Shown piece after piece: positions 1 through 8,640 of a stretch of DNA of 36,683 nucleotides. The number at the start of each line of letters is the position of its first letter. The stretch's first letter is position 1. Under the pieces are notes generated by a model, which did not search any database, was not told the origin of the DNA, and saw only the letters and a program-made list of their open reading frames with translations. The stretch lies in NCBI GenBank assembly GCA_903917235.1, contig CAIWZS010000492.1, forward strand, positions 1 to 36,683. Reading direction: 5' to 3'. The position numbers were made by a program, and so were the translations under genes. The DNA comes from an uncultured Planctomycetaceae bacterium (GTDB lineage: Bacteria; Planctomycetota; Planctomycetia; Pirellulales; UBA1268).

Positions 1-297
1 CGCGGCATCCCAGACACCCGGCCGGTGATCGACGCCCTCGCCCCACTGTTCCACGTGCGTAAGGACGCGCCGCCGATCCTGCTCGTCACCGGGGATCGCG
101 ACCGGGAGTTGCTCGGACGCTACGAGGAATGTGCGTACTTCGGCAGGATGATGCGGCTGGTCGGGCATCGCTCGACCGTGCTGCACGAGCTCGAGGGCTT
201 CGACCACGGCGGCATGCCGGAACCGGCGTTTCCGCTGCTCCTGCGGCTCATGCGGCCGCCACCGCGCCCCCCGTCCGCCGCGGCTCCGACCCCATGA
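1..297 (+). CDS. alpha/beta hydrolase, C-terminal part
   Basis: The reading frame is open from the first base, so the start lies outside the window and only about 98 C-terminal residues are visible. The segment LLVTGDRDREL fits the strand that carries the catalytic acid in esterase/lipase-type alpha/beta hydrolases. The later GFDHGGM fits the catalytic histidine loop, with about 50 residues between them as expected. The nucleophile serine is not in view. The stop overlaps the madL start (ATGA at 294-297), so the gene is probably translationally coupled to the malonate transporter genes. The substrate cannot be read from this fragment. A carboxylesterase that releases an organic acid for the downstream transporter is an inference from position only. 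Confidence 0.75.
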   Translation, partial: RGIPDTRPVIDALAPLFHVRKDAPPILLVTGDRDRELLGRYEECAYFGRMMRLVGHRSTVLHELEGFDHGGMPEPAFPLLLRLMRPPPRPPSAAAPTP

Positions 298-662
298 TCA
301 TCCACGGCACCGCGCTCGTCTCGCTCTGCCTGCTGGCGGGTCTCGCGACCGGCCGCCTCCTCGGCGGCGCCCTCGGCGTCGACGCCGACGTGGGCGGCGT
401 CGGCATCGCGATGCTGCTGCTGATCGGCGGCTGCCACCTGCTCGAACGCCGGGGCCTCCTGACCGCCCCGCTCGGTCATGGCATCACGTTCTGGGGGCAG
501 ATGTACGTGCCGATCGTCGTCGCCATGGCCGCGAGCCAAAACGTGCGCGGGGCCCTCGCCGGCGGCTGGATGGCGACCGCGGCCGGACTGGCGGCGACCG
601 CCACGGGCTTCCTGCTGGTCGGCATCATGGTGCGGTCGGGCGCCGGGACCCGCCCCTCATGA
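294..662 (+). CDS. madL: malonate transporter subunit MadL
   Basis: A small hydrophobic protein of 122 residues, matching the usual MadL length. The conserved stretches LGVDADVGGVGIAMLLL (about residues 24-40) and WGQMYVPIVVAMAASQNV (about 67-84) are characteristic of MadL, the smaller subunit of the two-component malonate transporter first described with MadM in Malonomonas rubra. Three or four membrane-spanning segments are visible, so it acts in the cytoplasmic membrane. The ATG at 294 overlaps the stop of the upstream hydrolase, and its own stop overlaps the madM start (ATGA at 659-662), so the genes are read as one operon. The family is known for sodium- or proton-coupled malonate uptake; the coupling ion cannot be told here. 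Confidence 0.9.
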   Translation: MIIHGTALVSLCLLAGLATGRLLGGALGVDADVGGVGIAMLLLIGGCHLLERRGLLTAPLGHGITFWGQMYVPIVVAMAASQNVRGALAGGWMATAAGLAATATGFLLVGIMVRSGAGTRPS

Positions 663-1408
663 CCGACGTGGTCCGGGACACCGTCGCCGCCAACGGCCTG
701 CTCGTGGCCTTCGCGGTCGTCGGCGCGACGATGCTCGTCTCGGGGTGGCTGAGCACGTGCTGCACCGGTGGCCGGGTGCACGGCAGTGCGATCGCCATCC
801 TGCTCGGGCTCGTCGCCGCGGCCGTCGCCGGAGGGCCGCGCGGCGTCGCCGACGTCCCGCTGCTTGCCGGAGTGGGACTCCTCGGGGGGCCGATGCTGCG
901 TGATCTGGCGATCGTGGCCACGGCGTTCGGGGTGCGACCGCAGGAATTCGTGCGCTCCGGCGCGATCGGCATCGTGTCGCTCGTGACGGGACTGTGCACC
1001 GCCTTCGTGGCGGGGGGCGTCATCGCATGGACCTGCGGCTACCGGGATGCGGTGAGCGTCACCACGATCGGAGCCGGTGCCGCGACCTACATCGTGGGTC
1101 CGGTGACCGGCAGCGCGCTCGGAGCGGGCAGCGACGTGATCGCCCTGAGCATCGCCGCGGGCCTCGTGAAGGCCGTCGCCGTCATGGTCGCCACTCCCCT
1201 GCTCGCATCGACGATCGGGCTGTCCACCCCGCGGGCGGCGATGATCTACGGCGGGATGATGGGCACCAACAGCGGCGTCATGGCGGGACTGGCCGCCACC
1301 GACCCGGCACTCGTTCCGTATGGTGCGATGACCGCCACCTTCTACACGGGCCTCGGCTGCCTGCTCGGCCCGTCCGTCTTCTTCATGATCGCCCGCGCGA
1401 TCGTCTGA
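659..1408 (+). CDS. madM: malonate transporter subunit MadM
   Basis: A polytopic membrane protein of 249 residues, the larger partner of MadL in malonate import. It shows the MadM signatures GRVHGSAIAILLGL (near residue 39), MLRDLAIVATAFGV (near 79), TTIGAGAATYIVGPVTGSAL (residues about 136-155) and YGAMTATFYTGLGCLLGPS near the C-terminus. Glycine-rich hydrophobic segments run throughout. The start overlaps the madL stop by four bases, and the matB start lies four bases beyond its stop. Both subunits are thought to be needed for transport. There are no signs of truncation or frameshift. Confidence 0.93.
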   Translation: MTDVVRDTVAANGLLVAFAVVGATMLVSGWLSTCCTGGRVHGSAIAILLGLVAAAVAGGPRGVADVPLLAGVGLLGGPMLRDLAIVATAFGVRPQEFVRSGAIGIVSLVTGLCTAFVAGGVIAWTCGYRDAVSVTTIGAGAATYIVGPVTGSALGAGSDVIALSIAAGLVKAVAVMVATPLLASTIGLSTPRAAMIYGGMMGTNSGVMAGLAATDPALVPYGAMTATFYTGLGCLLGPSVFFMIARAIV

Positions 1409-1412
1409 ACCG

Positions 1413-2927
1413 ATGCCCGATGTGCCACTCATCGCCCGGGGTCGCCTGCACGCCGACCGCGTCGCCTTTCGCGCCGACGACGGCACGCGGACCTACGGCG
1501 AACTGCTCGGCTGGTCCGCCGCCGTCGCCAGCGAACTGCTCGACGGGGGGAACGACCTGCGGCGCACGCGGGTCGCCCTCTTCGTCGCGCCCGGCGCCGG
1601 CTGGACGGCGGCCCAGTGGGGCGTGTGGCGGGCGGGCGGCATCGTCGTGCCGATCTGCCTGGCGGCGACGGAGCCGGAGTGGGACTACGCGCTTCGCGAC
1701 TCCGAGGCCCGGATCGTCGTCGCGGACGCGCCCCAGGCCGCGCGGATCGGCCCGCTCTGCGGTCGGCTCGGCCTGCGACTCGTCGTGCCGCCGGCGACAC
1801 CTCCCGGCGGCGACGCGGCGGCGCTGCCCGAGGTCGAGGTCGGCCGCCCGGCGATGATCCTCTACACCAGCGGCACGACGAGCACGCCCAAGGGGGTCGT
1901 GTCGACGCATGCGACCATCCGGGCCCAGATCGAGAGTCTCGTGCAGGCGTGGGAATGGACCGCGGACGACCGGATCCCGTTGTTCCTCCCGCTCCATCAC
2001 ATCCACGGCATCATCAACATCGCCGGCTGCGGCCTCTGGAGCGGCGCGGTCATCGAGCCATTTGGCCGCTTCGACCTGCCAGCCGTCCTCGATCGCGTCC
2101 GTGACGACGCCTACACGCTCTTCATGGCGGTGCCGACCATCTACGTGAAGCTCATCCAGGCGATCGACGCGGCGGGCGAGGAAGACCGCGCGGCCATCGT
2201 GTCGGCGTTCCGGCGGCTAAGGCTCATGGTGTCCGGCAGCGCGGCTTTGCCCGAAAGCGTGCACGCGCGCTGGAGCGAACTCACGGGACAGCGGCTGCTC
2301 GAGCGGTACGGCATGACGGAGATCGGCATGGCGCTCTCCACGGCCTACCGCGGGGAGCGGCGGCCCGGCTCCGTGGGCGTGCCACTGCCCGGCGTGGAGG
2401 TGCGGCTCAGGGGGGAACACGGTGGCACGATCGTGGCCGAGCAGGAGCCGGGGGAGATTCAGGTGCGCGGCCCCGGCGTCTTCACCGGCTACTGGAATCG
2501 GGACGACGCGACGGCTGCCGCCTTCGAGGACGGCTGGTTCCGCACGGGGGACGTGGCCGTGGTCGAGCGGGGCTCGTACCGGATCATGGGCCGGCTGAGC
2601 GTCGACATCATCAAGAGCGGTGGCTACAAGCTCAGCGCGCTGGAGATCGAGTCCGCCCTGCTCGAGCACCCGCGGATCAGGGAATGCGCGGTGGTGGGCC
2701 TGCCCGACGACACGTGGGGCGAGGCGGTCGCCGTGGCCTGCGTGCTCGAGGACGACGAGCCGCTCGACCTGCACGCACTGCGGGCGTGGGCGAAGGGGCG
2801 GCTCTCCCCCTACAAGGTTCCGCAGCGGCTCCTGACCGTGGTGAGCCTGCCGCGGAACGCGATGGGGAAGACCATGAAGCCCGACGTGAAGGCCCTCTTC
2901 AGCGTCTCGGCGTCGCGATCCGACTGA
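1413..2927 (+). CDS. matB: malonate--CoA ligase (malonyl-CoA synthetase)
   Basis: An ANL-superfamily acyl-CoA synthetase of 504 residues, the length of characterised MatB enzymes. It adenylates malonate with ATP and transfers it to CoA. The AMP-binding P-loop ILYTSGTTSTPKGVV lies near residue 149, RYGMTEIGMALS near 297, the GWFRTGDV motif near 375, and the C-terminal domain carries GRLSVDIIKSGGYKLSALEIE near 395 and the MGKTMK lysine motif near 484. The wording of the second and fourth motifs matches MatB and mammalian ACSF3 rather than general fatty-acyl ligases. The gene starts four bases after madM, so uptake and activation of malonate are encoded together. No malonyl-CoA decarboxylase is in the window, so the product may feed fatty-acid synthesis or a decarboxylase encoded elsewhere. 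Confidence 0.88.
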   Translation: MPDVPLIARGRLHADRVAFRADDGTRTYGELLGWSAAVASELLDGGNDLRRTRVALFVAPGAGWTAAQWGVWRAGGIVVPICLAATEPEWDYALRDSEARIVVADAPQAARIGPLCGRLGLRLVVPPATPPGGDAAALPEVEVGRPAMILYTSGTTSTPKGVVSTHATIRAQIESLVQAWEWTADDRIPLFLPLHHIHGIINIAGCGLWSGAVIEPFGRFDLPAVLDRVRDDAYTLFMAVPTIYVKLIQAIDAAGEEDRAAIVSAFRRLRLMVSGSAALPESVHARWSELTGQRLLERYGMTEIGMALSTAYRGERRPGSVGVPLPGVEVRLRGEHGGTIVAEQEPGEIQVRGPGVFTGYWNRDDATAAAFEDGWFRTGDVAVVERGSYRIMGRLSVDIIKSGGYKLSALEIESALLEHPRIRECAVVGLPDDTWGEAVAVACVLEDDEPLDLHALRAWAKGRLSPYKVPQRLLTVVSLPRNAMGKTMKPDVKALFSVSASRSD

Positions 2928-3045
2928 GTGACGCCCGAGGCCGCGACGGGTTGGGCCGGGCGAGTGGCAAAACCGGGCCGTCCGCACGGGACGAGACCTT
3001 CGCACAGGAGGCGGGGCGGCGGCAGTCTGCGCGGGCTCATCGGCC

Positions 3046-4671
3046 TTGGCGAATTGTGCCGATGAAATGGATCGTGCGGATTCGCGCGACGGGCACCGGC
3101 TGCGCCGGGGCCGCGCGCCGTGGAACGCGTTTCGTGGGGTCGTCGTGATCCTCGCCTGGGAGCATCGAGCGGGATGGCTCGCGCGGGTGGCTGCCTGCGC
3201 GTCGTGGGTGCTCGCATCTCCATGGCCGGCCGCCGCGCAGGTGCCGGTGATCCCCGAAGAGGTTCCGGCGCCGCCGCCGGTCATCGAGCGACTCGAGGCC
3301 GATATCCGTCGTCTCGAGCGCGAGATCGATTCGCTGCGAGACCGGCCGCCGGCGGACGAGCCGACGGACGGCGACAGCGGGACGATCGCCGACCGGCTCG
3401 GCGAGGTCGAACGGAGCCTCGGCGTGGTCGTGGGCGACGCGGAGAAGAGGGCCGAGGCCGACGCCCGGAAGCCTTCGTTCACCCTCAACGGCCAGATGCA
3501 GGCGGATCAGGTGTACTTCGGCCAGGGTCCCGCCAGCCGCGCGGCCGTTGGCGACCTCCAGGACGGCGCTCAGTTCCGTCGCCTCCGCATCGGCGCCCGC
3601 GGCACCGCGTTCGAGGTCTTCGAATACTCGCTCGGCGTCGACTTCGCGCTGGCGAACGTGCCGAGCTACCTCGACAACTACATCGAATGGAAACAGCTGC
3701 CCTGGCTCCAGAACGTGCGCGCGGGCCACTACTTCGAGCCCTTCTCGCTCGAGCGGGTCACGCAGAACCGCAACAACACGTTCATGGAGCGGTCGCTCGT
3801 CGACACGTTCGCTCCGGCGCGGAACATGGGGATCATGGCCTACGGCACGCTGTTCGACGACCGGTCCACGTGGGCGATCGGCACGTTCCGCACGAACAGC
3901 GACAACACCGGCAACGACACGTTCGACAGCGGGCAGGCCCTCACGCTCCGCGGCACGTGGCTGCCGTGGTGGGACGACGTGACCGACGGGAGCTCGTACC
4001 TCCATCTCGGTGCCGCCTACAGCTACCGCGACGCGTCCCTGAACCAGGTGCGCTTCCGCAACACGCCGGAAATCCGCAAGCAGCAGCCGGCCACCGTCTT
4101 CGGCCCCGTCGGGCCGCCGTCACCGAGCAACTATCAAAACGGCGTGCCGAGCCCCTTCGCGCCGATCTTCGTCGACACCGGCAACATCAAGGGCGTGGAC
4201 CATTTCCAACTCTTCGACCCCGAGTTCGCCCTCATCCTGGGACCACTGTCCCTCCAGTCGGAGTACGCGTTCGCTGCCGTGCACCGCTCCGGCCAGCCCG
4301 ACCTCTTCTTCAACGGTTACATGGCCCAGGCCAGCTACTTCCTGACCGGCGAGCACCGCCCCTACGACCGCAAGCAGGCCATCCACCGCCGGATCATGCC
4401 CTTCGAGGACTTCTTCCGCGTACGGACGCGGTCGCAGGGCGTCCAGACGGGCCTCGGGGCCTGGGAAGTCGCAGCGCGGTTCTCGAACATCGTCCTCAAT
4501 GACAAGGACGTGCAGGGCAACAACCTCACCGACTTCACCGTCGGCCTCAACTGGTATCTGAATCCGTATACCCGCTGGAAGTTCAACTACGTCCGCGCGT
4601 TCCTCGAGGACGACCGCACCGGCAACAGCCTCACCGATGCCTACGGCATGCGGTTCGACTACGACTTTTGA
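3046..4671 (+). CDS. OprP/OprO-type (phosphate-selective family) porin
   Basis: A predicted outer-membrane beta-barrel of about 541 residues. After a signal sequence ending near PWPAAAQ (about residue 65 from this start) comes a short coiled coil, ERLEADIRRLEREIDSLRD, as in many planctomycete and proteobacterial porins of this family. The barrel begins at FTLNGQMQADQVYF, followed by the family-typical RRLRIGARGTAFEVFEYSLGVDFA, NVRAGHYFEPFSLE and FMERSLVDTFAPARNMGI. It ends with the aromatic strand YGMRFDYDF. The start is uncertain: the first ATG gives an unusually long, charged leader, and the GTG at 3145 would give a conventional signal peptide. Members of the family pass phosphate, pyrophosphate or other anions; the specificity here is not known. 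Confidence 0.85.
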   Translation: MANCADEMDRADSRDGHRLRRGRAPWNAFRGVVVILAWEHRAGWLARVAACASWVLASPWPAAAQVPVIPEEVPAPPPVIERLEADIRRLEREIDSLRDRPPADEPTDGDSGTIADRLGEVERSLGVVVGDAEKRAEADARKPSFTLNGQMQADQVYFGQGPASRAAVGDLQDGAQFRRLRIGARGTAFEVFEYSLGVDFALANVPSYLDNYIEWKQLPWLQNVRAGHYFEPFSLERVTQNRNNTFMERSLVDTFAPARNMGIMAYGTLFDDRSTWAIGTFRTNSDNTGNDTFDSGQALTLRGTWLPWWDDVTDGSSYLHLGAAYSYRDASLNQVRFRNTPEIRKQQPATVFGPVGPPSPSNYQNGVPSPFAPIFVDTGNIKGVDHFQLFDPEFALILGPLSLQSEYAFAAVHRSGQPDLFFNGYMAQASYFLTGEHRPYDRKQAIHRRIMPFEDFFRVRTRSQGVQTGLGAWEVAARFSNIVLNDKDVQGNNLTDFTVGLNWYLNPYTRWKFNYVRAFLEDDRTGNSLTDAYGMRFDYDF

Positions 4672-4795
4672 TCCCTGCGACGTCGCCGGTGGACGCCACC
4701 GAGTCCCGAGCGGTGGTCCGGAGTATCGATCTGGTAGTCTCCAGTGCGGGCCGGTTCGTCCCATCGGCTCTGGCCACACGCCAGGACACCCTCCC

Positions 4796-6763
4796 ATGCG
4801 ACAGCGCCCACGTTCTTCGCGGACCGCCAGCGGCACCACGATCGTGCGTGCCGAGCGTCTGGAGGCACGGCACCTGCTCGCGGCGTTCGTGCCGGATGAC
4901 CCGCTGTTTTTTCCGGGGACCGACGCCGGTGCCGCCGCCGGCTACTACGGCCAGTGGCACCTCGAAAACCGGCTGCCGAGTTCGCCCGGTCTCAACGCGG
5001 GAATCGATGCCGGGCTCGCCGGCGCCTGGTCGCAGGGCCTCACCGGTGCGGGCGTGACGATCGGCATCCTCGACGACGGCACGCAGGGGGATCACCCCGA
5101 CCTCCGCGACGCCTTCCGGAACCAGACGAGCTGGGATTTCGGAGCCACCGCCGCGCGCAACCGGGCGAGCGCCACACGCGGGGCGCCGGTCATCGACACG
5201 CTCGGACCGGACGGCGACAACCACGGTACGGCCGTCGCCGGCGTGGCCGCGGCCCGGGGCGGCAACGGCATCGGCACGACGGGCGCCGCGCCGCAGGCCG
5301 GCATCGCCGCCCTGCGGGTGCTCGGGCGCATCGCGGGCGGACGCTCGTCGGACGAGGCGGAGGCCGCGGCGATCCGCTACCAGGGCCAGACGAACGCGGC
5401 AGGCCAGCCGGACCCATTCGCACCCGTCGACTGGTCCGCCGGCGTGCCGGTACGGGTGAAGAACCACAGTTACGGTCCGGAACATCCCTTCATGCCATCC
5501 GCCCGCGGCACGATCCTGCCGGCGCTCGCCGAGTCGGCCGGGCACGGCGTGATCCACGTCGTCTCGGCCGGCAACGAGCGCGGCACCTATCCCACGGCCG
5601 ACGCCAACAAGAGTGAACTCAACGCCGATCCGAACGTGATCACCGTCGCGGCGCTCGGCAGCGACGGCCGCTTCGCGGACTACTCGAGTTACGGCGCCAA
5701 CGTCTTCGTCACCGCGCCTTCGAGCAGCACCGGCATGTTCGCCATCTCCACGACCGATCGAGCGGGCTTCGACCGCGGCTACAACCTCGATCCGGACGGC
5801 ACCGATCCATTCCTCGCCGACGTCGCCGACGGCGATGCCACGAGCACGTTCGGCGGCACGTCCTCCTCCGCACCGCTCGTCTCCGGGATCATGGCTCTCG
5901 GCGTGGAGGCCAATCCCGCGCTCGACGTGCGCATGGCGAAGCATCTGCTCGTGCGCACCAGCCGCGTCGTCGATGCCGGCAACCCGTCTTGGACGACCAA
6001 CGCCGCGGGCTTCTCGTTCAGCGACGACTACGGCTTCGGCCTCGTCGATGCCACGAGGTTCACGCAGGCGGCGACCGAGGTCTCGTCGCTCTCGCCCGTC
6101 TCGACCTTCGCGTCGCCGGTGATCCGTGTCGGTGAACGATTCACCCGCGACGCGAGGGAGCTCACCGCCACCTACACCGTGCCCGACGACGCGGCGACGG
6201 CGCCGCTCGAGGCGGTGCGGGTCACGCTCAACGTGGGCAATCTCCAGACGAACCTCCGCGCGTATCGCAATGGCAGCGGGAGCGGCCGGGGCGCGATCAG
6301 CGGCGACCTCGAGGCGTACGTCACGTCGCCGTCGGGCACGCGGCATCGGCTCTTCTCAAACGACCGGTTCCTCGTCGGCACCGAGTCGCAGCGGGATCGC
6401 TACGGCGTGCCGGGTGCCCGCCCCCGCGCGACGCTCGCGTGGACGTTCACGAGCAACGCCTACTGGGGAGAGTCGGCCGCCGGCGACTGGGACATCGAAC
6501 TGGTGAACACGGCCGCCCGGTCGCAGCTCGTGGGGCGGACCGGCACCTGGCGGAACGTCTCGTTCCAGTTCGATACCGGCTCGATCGAGTTCGGCACGGC
6601 GGCGACGGCCGCCTCCGTCGAGTGGAGTCGCCAGGTCGGCGAGCGGGAAACTGGCTCAAAGGACCCCGTCGGCGTGTCGATCTGGCTCGCGTCCTACGGC
6701 CTGACGGCGGACGTCCACACCACCGACGGGACAAGCTCGCGCCCGCGTCGCGGCCGCGGCTGA
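4796..6763 (+). CDS. secreted kexin-like subtilase (S8) with P domain
   Basis: A protein of 655 residues. Near the N-terminus RLEARHLLA matches the LEPR-XLL motif seen on many planctomycete exported proteins. The S8 catalytic domain has Asp93 (GILDDGTQGDHPDL), His143 (DNHGTAVAG), the oxyanion-hole region SAGNE near residue 260 and Ser356 (GGTSSSAPLVSGIMA). After it comes a proprotein-convertase P domain, recognised by LEAYVTSPSGTRHRL and WTFTSNAYWGESAAGDWDIEL. This is the domain order of kexin/furin proteases. About 80 residues follow without a recognised domain. The ATG at 4796 was chosen because the LEPR-XLL motif then lies about 20 residues in. It probably processes or degrades proteins outside the cytoplasm; the target is unknown. 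Confidence 0.88.
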   Translation: MRQRPRSSRTASGTTIVRAERLEARHLLAAFVPDDPLFFPGTDAGAAAGYYGQWHLENRLPSSPGLNAGIDAGLAGAWSQGLTGAGVTIGILDDGTQGDHPDLRDAFRNQTSWDFGATAARNRASATRGAPVIDTLGPDGDNHGTAVAGVAAARGGNGIGTTGAAPQAGIAALRVLGRIAGGRSSDEAEAAAIRYQGQTNAAGQPDPFAPVDWSAGVPVRVKNHSYGPEHPFMPSARGTILPALAESAGHGVIHVVSAGNERGTYPTADANKSELNADPNVITVAALGSDGRFADYSSYGANVFVTAPSSSTGMFAISTTDRAGFDRGYNLDPDGTDPFLADVADGDATSTFGGTSSSAPLVSGIMALGVEANPALDVRMAKHLLVRTSRVVDAGNPSWTTNAAGFSFSDDYGFGLVDATRFTQAATEVSSLSPVSTFASPVIRVGERFTRDARELTATYTVPDDAATAPLEAVRVTLNVGNLQTNLRAYRNGSGSGRGAISGDLEAYVTSPSGTRHRLFSNDRFLVGTESQRDRYGVPGARPRATLAWTFTSNAYWGESAAGDWDIELVNTAARSQLVGRTGTWRNVSFQFDTGSIEFGTAATAASVEWSRQVGERETGSKDPVGVSIWLASYGLTADVHTTDGTSSRPRRGRG

Positions 6764-6791
6764 CCACCTCACCCAAGGGCATTCCGTTTCC

Positions 6792-8078
6792 ATGCGCCAC
6801 GATCCGATCGACCCGGCCGTCTTCGCCGCCCACCGTCGCCGGCTCGTGGAGCTCCTGCCGTCGCGAGCCATCGCGATCGTCCACGCGGCCGACATCCTGC
6901 CGACCAACGGGGACGGCACGCTGCGACTCCATCCCGCCGGCGACCTCTTCTGGCTCGCGGGCATCGAGCAGGAGGAGAGCGTCCTCTTGCTCGCTCCGCA
7001 CGCGGTCGACCCGGCGCAGCGCGAGACGCTCTACCTGCGGCAGCCCAACGAGCAGACCGCGCAGTGGGAGGGAGCGAAGCTCGACCAGGAGCGGGCCACG
7101 GCGGTGTCGGGCGTGGCGCGGGTGCGCTGGATCTCCGAATTGCCCGCCGCACTCCACGCGCTCCTCGCGGATGCCGACGTGGTGCTGCTCAACGCCAACG
7201 AGCATGAGCGGTCGTCCACCGACGTGGAGCCGCGCGACCTGCGCATGGCCCGGAGGCTCATGGAGCGGTATCCGCTGCACCGCTACGAGCGGCTCGCCCC
7301 GCTCCTGCGCCGGCTGCGAGCCGTGAAGGACGAGGTCGAGGTCGGCCTCATCCGCCACGCCATCGACATCACCGACGCCGGCCTGCGGCGGCTGTGCCGC
7401 GCGCTGCGGCCGGGCGTGATGGAGTACGAACTCGAGGCGGAACTGCTCCACGAGTTCACCCGCCGCCGGGCGTGGATGGGCTACGAGCCGATCGTGGCCT
7501 CCGGCGGCAATGCCTGCGTCCTGCACTACGTGGACAACATGGCGGCGTGCCGCGCGGGGGATCTCTTGCTCGTGGACGTGGGTGCCTCCTGGGCCAACTA
7601 CAGCGCCGACCTCACCCGCACCTATCCCGTCGGCGGCACCTTCACGGCGCGGCAGCGGGCGGTGTACGAGGCGGTGCTCCGCGTCCTGCGGGCATCGGTC
7701 GAACGCACGAGGCCGGGCGTGACGCTGCGGGAGTGGAAGCGGGCGGCGCAGGTGCAGATGGCGGAGGAGCTCGTCGGCCTCGGACTCATCACGGCGGACG
7801 AGGCTGCCGCCGACACGCCGGAAAAGCCGGCCTGCCGGAAGTACTTCATGCACGGCCTCGGCCACTCGCTCGGCCTGGGCGTGCACGACCTCGCGCCGCT
7901 CGACGGGCCGCTCGCGCCGGGCTGGGTGATGACCGTCGAACCGGGCATCTACATCCCCGAGGAGGGGATCGGCATCCGGCTCGAGAACGACGTGCTCGTG
8001 ACGGAGTCCGGGGCGGTCGACCTCTGCAGCCACGTGCCGATCGAGCCGGACGAGGTCGAGCGGCTCGTGGGGGCGTAG
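6792..8078 (+). CDS. pepP: Xaa-Pro aminopeptidase (M24B)
   Basis: A metallopeptidase of 428 residues that removes the N-terminal residue preceding proline, about the E. coli PepP length. The N-terminal AMP_N-type domain covers residues 1 to about 150 (LPSRAIAIVHAAD, FWLAGIEQEESVLLL). The pita-bread domain carries all five expected metal ligands: about Asp262 (LLVDVGASW), Asp273 (SADLTRTYP), His358 (GLGHSLGLGVHD), Glu383 (TVEPGIYIP) and Glu398 (RLENDVLV). The ATG follows a 28-base gap after the protease gene, so co-transcription is likely. A cytoplasmic location is inferred from the absence of a signal peptide. Confidence 0.92.
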   Translation: MRHDPIDPAVFAAHRRRLVELLPSRAIAIVHAADILPTNGDGTLRLHPAGDLFWLAGIEQEESVLLLAPHAVDPAQRETLYLRQPNEQTAQWEGAKLDQERATAVSGVARVRWISELPAALHALLADADVVLLNANEHERSSTDVEPRDLRMARRLMERYPLHRYERLAPLLRRLRAVKDEVEVGLIRHAIDITDAGLRRLCRALRPGVMEYELEAELLHEFTRRRAWMGYEPIVASGGNACVLHYVDNMAACRAGDLLLVDVGASWANYSADLTRTYPVGGTFTARQRAVYEAVLRVLRASVERTRPGVTLREWKRAAQVQMAEELVGLGLITADEAAADTPEKPACRKYFMHGLGHSLGLGVHDLAPLDGPLAPGWVMTVEPGIYIPEEGIGIRLENDVLVTESGAVDLCSHVPIEPDEVERLVGA

Positions 8079-8142
8079 CGTTCCCTCCCGCACCCGGGCC
8101 GGGTATGCTGCCCACCTCGTTCGCCCCACCCGGAGTTCCGCC

Positions 8143-8637
8143 ATGCGCCCGTTCGCCGCGTGCCTTGTCTCGCTCTGTGTCGTCTGCCCCGCACCTTTTT
8201 TCCAGGAGATCGCCGTGGCCCAGGAAGCGCAATCGCAGGACGTGCCCCACCCCAAGCTCCCCAAGGGGGCCGGAGCGATCGATGCCGACGCGCCGAAGGC
8301 GTTCACCGCGACGAAGTCGGGGCTCAAGTACCGCGTGCTGCGCAAGGGTGCGGGCGTCAATCCGAAGGCGACGAACACCGTGAAGGTGCATTACCACGGC
8401 TGGCTCGACAGCGAGAAGGTCTTCGACAGCTCCTACCAGCGCGGCGAGCCGATCGAGTTCGGTCTCAACCAGGTGATCCCCGGCTGGACCGAGGGCATGC
8501 AGCTCGTGGGGCAGGGGGGCATGATCGAGCTGTTGATTCCGAGCGATCTCGGCTACGGCAAGCGCGGCACGCCGGGCGGCCCGATCCCGCCAGACGCGAC
8601 GCTCCACTTCCTCGTCGAGCTGCTCGACGTGCGGTGA
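8143..8637 (+). CDS. exported FKBP-type peptidyl-prolyl isomerase
   Basis: A protein of 164 residues with an N-terminal signal peptide (hydrophobic core ACLVSLCVVCPAPFF, end near AVA-QEAQ), so it should act outside the cytoplasm. Residues about 60-164 form one FKBP domain: GLKYRVLRKGAG, VKVHYHGWLDSEKVFDSSY, VIPGWTEGMQLV, GYGKRGTPGGPIPPDATLHFLVELL. This is the form found in Mip/FkpA-like foldases, but the N-terminal dimerisation helices of those proteins are missing. It is expected to speed cis-trans isomerisation of prolyl bonds in envelope proteins. It lies 64 bases after pepP and is followed within ten bases by a strong hairpin. Confidence 0.92.
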   Translation: MRPFAACLVSLCVVCPAPFFQEIAVAQEAQSQDVPHPKLPKGAGAIDADAPKAFTATKSGLKYRVLRKGAGVNPKATNTVKVHYHGWLDSEKVFDSSYQRGEPIEFGLNQVIPGWTEGMQLVGQGGMIELLIPSDLGYGKRGTPGGPIPPDATLHFLVELLDVR

Positions 8638-8640
8638 CTT

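Noticed and set aside
4631-6346. A long minus-strand frame opposite the subtilase gene
   Set aside because: It is an Arg/Gly/Ala-rich shadow of the protease reading frame, with no recognisable domain or ribosome binding site.
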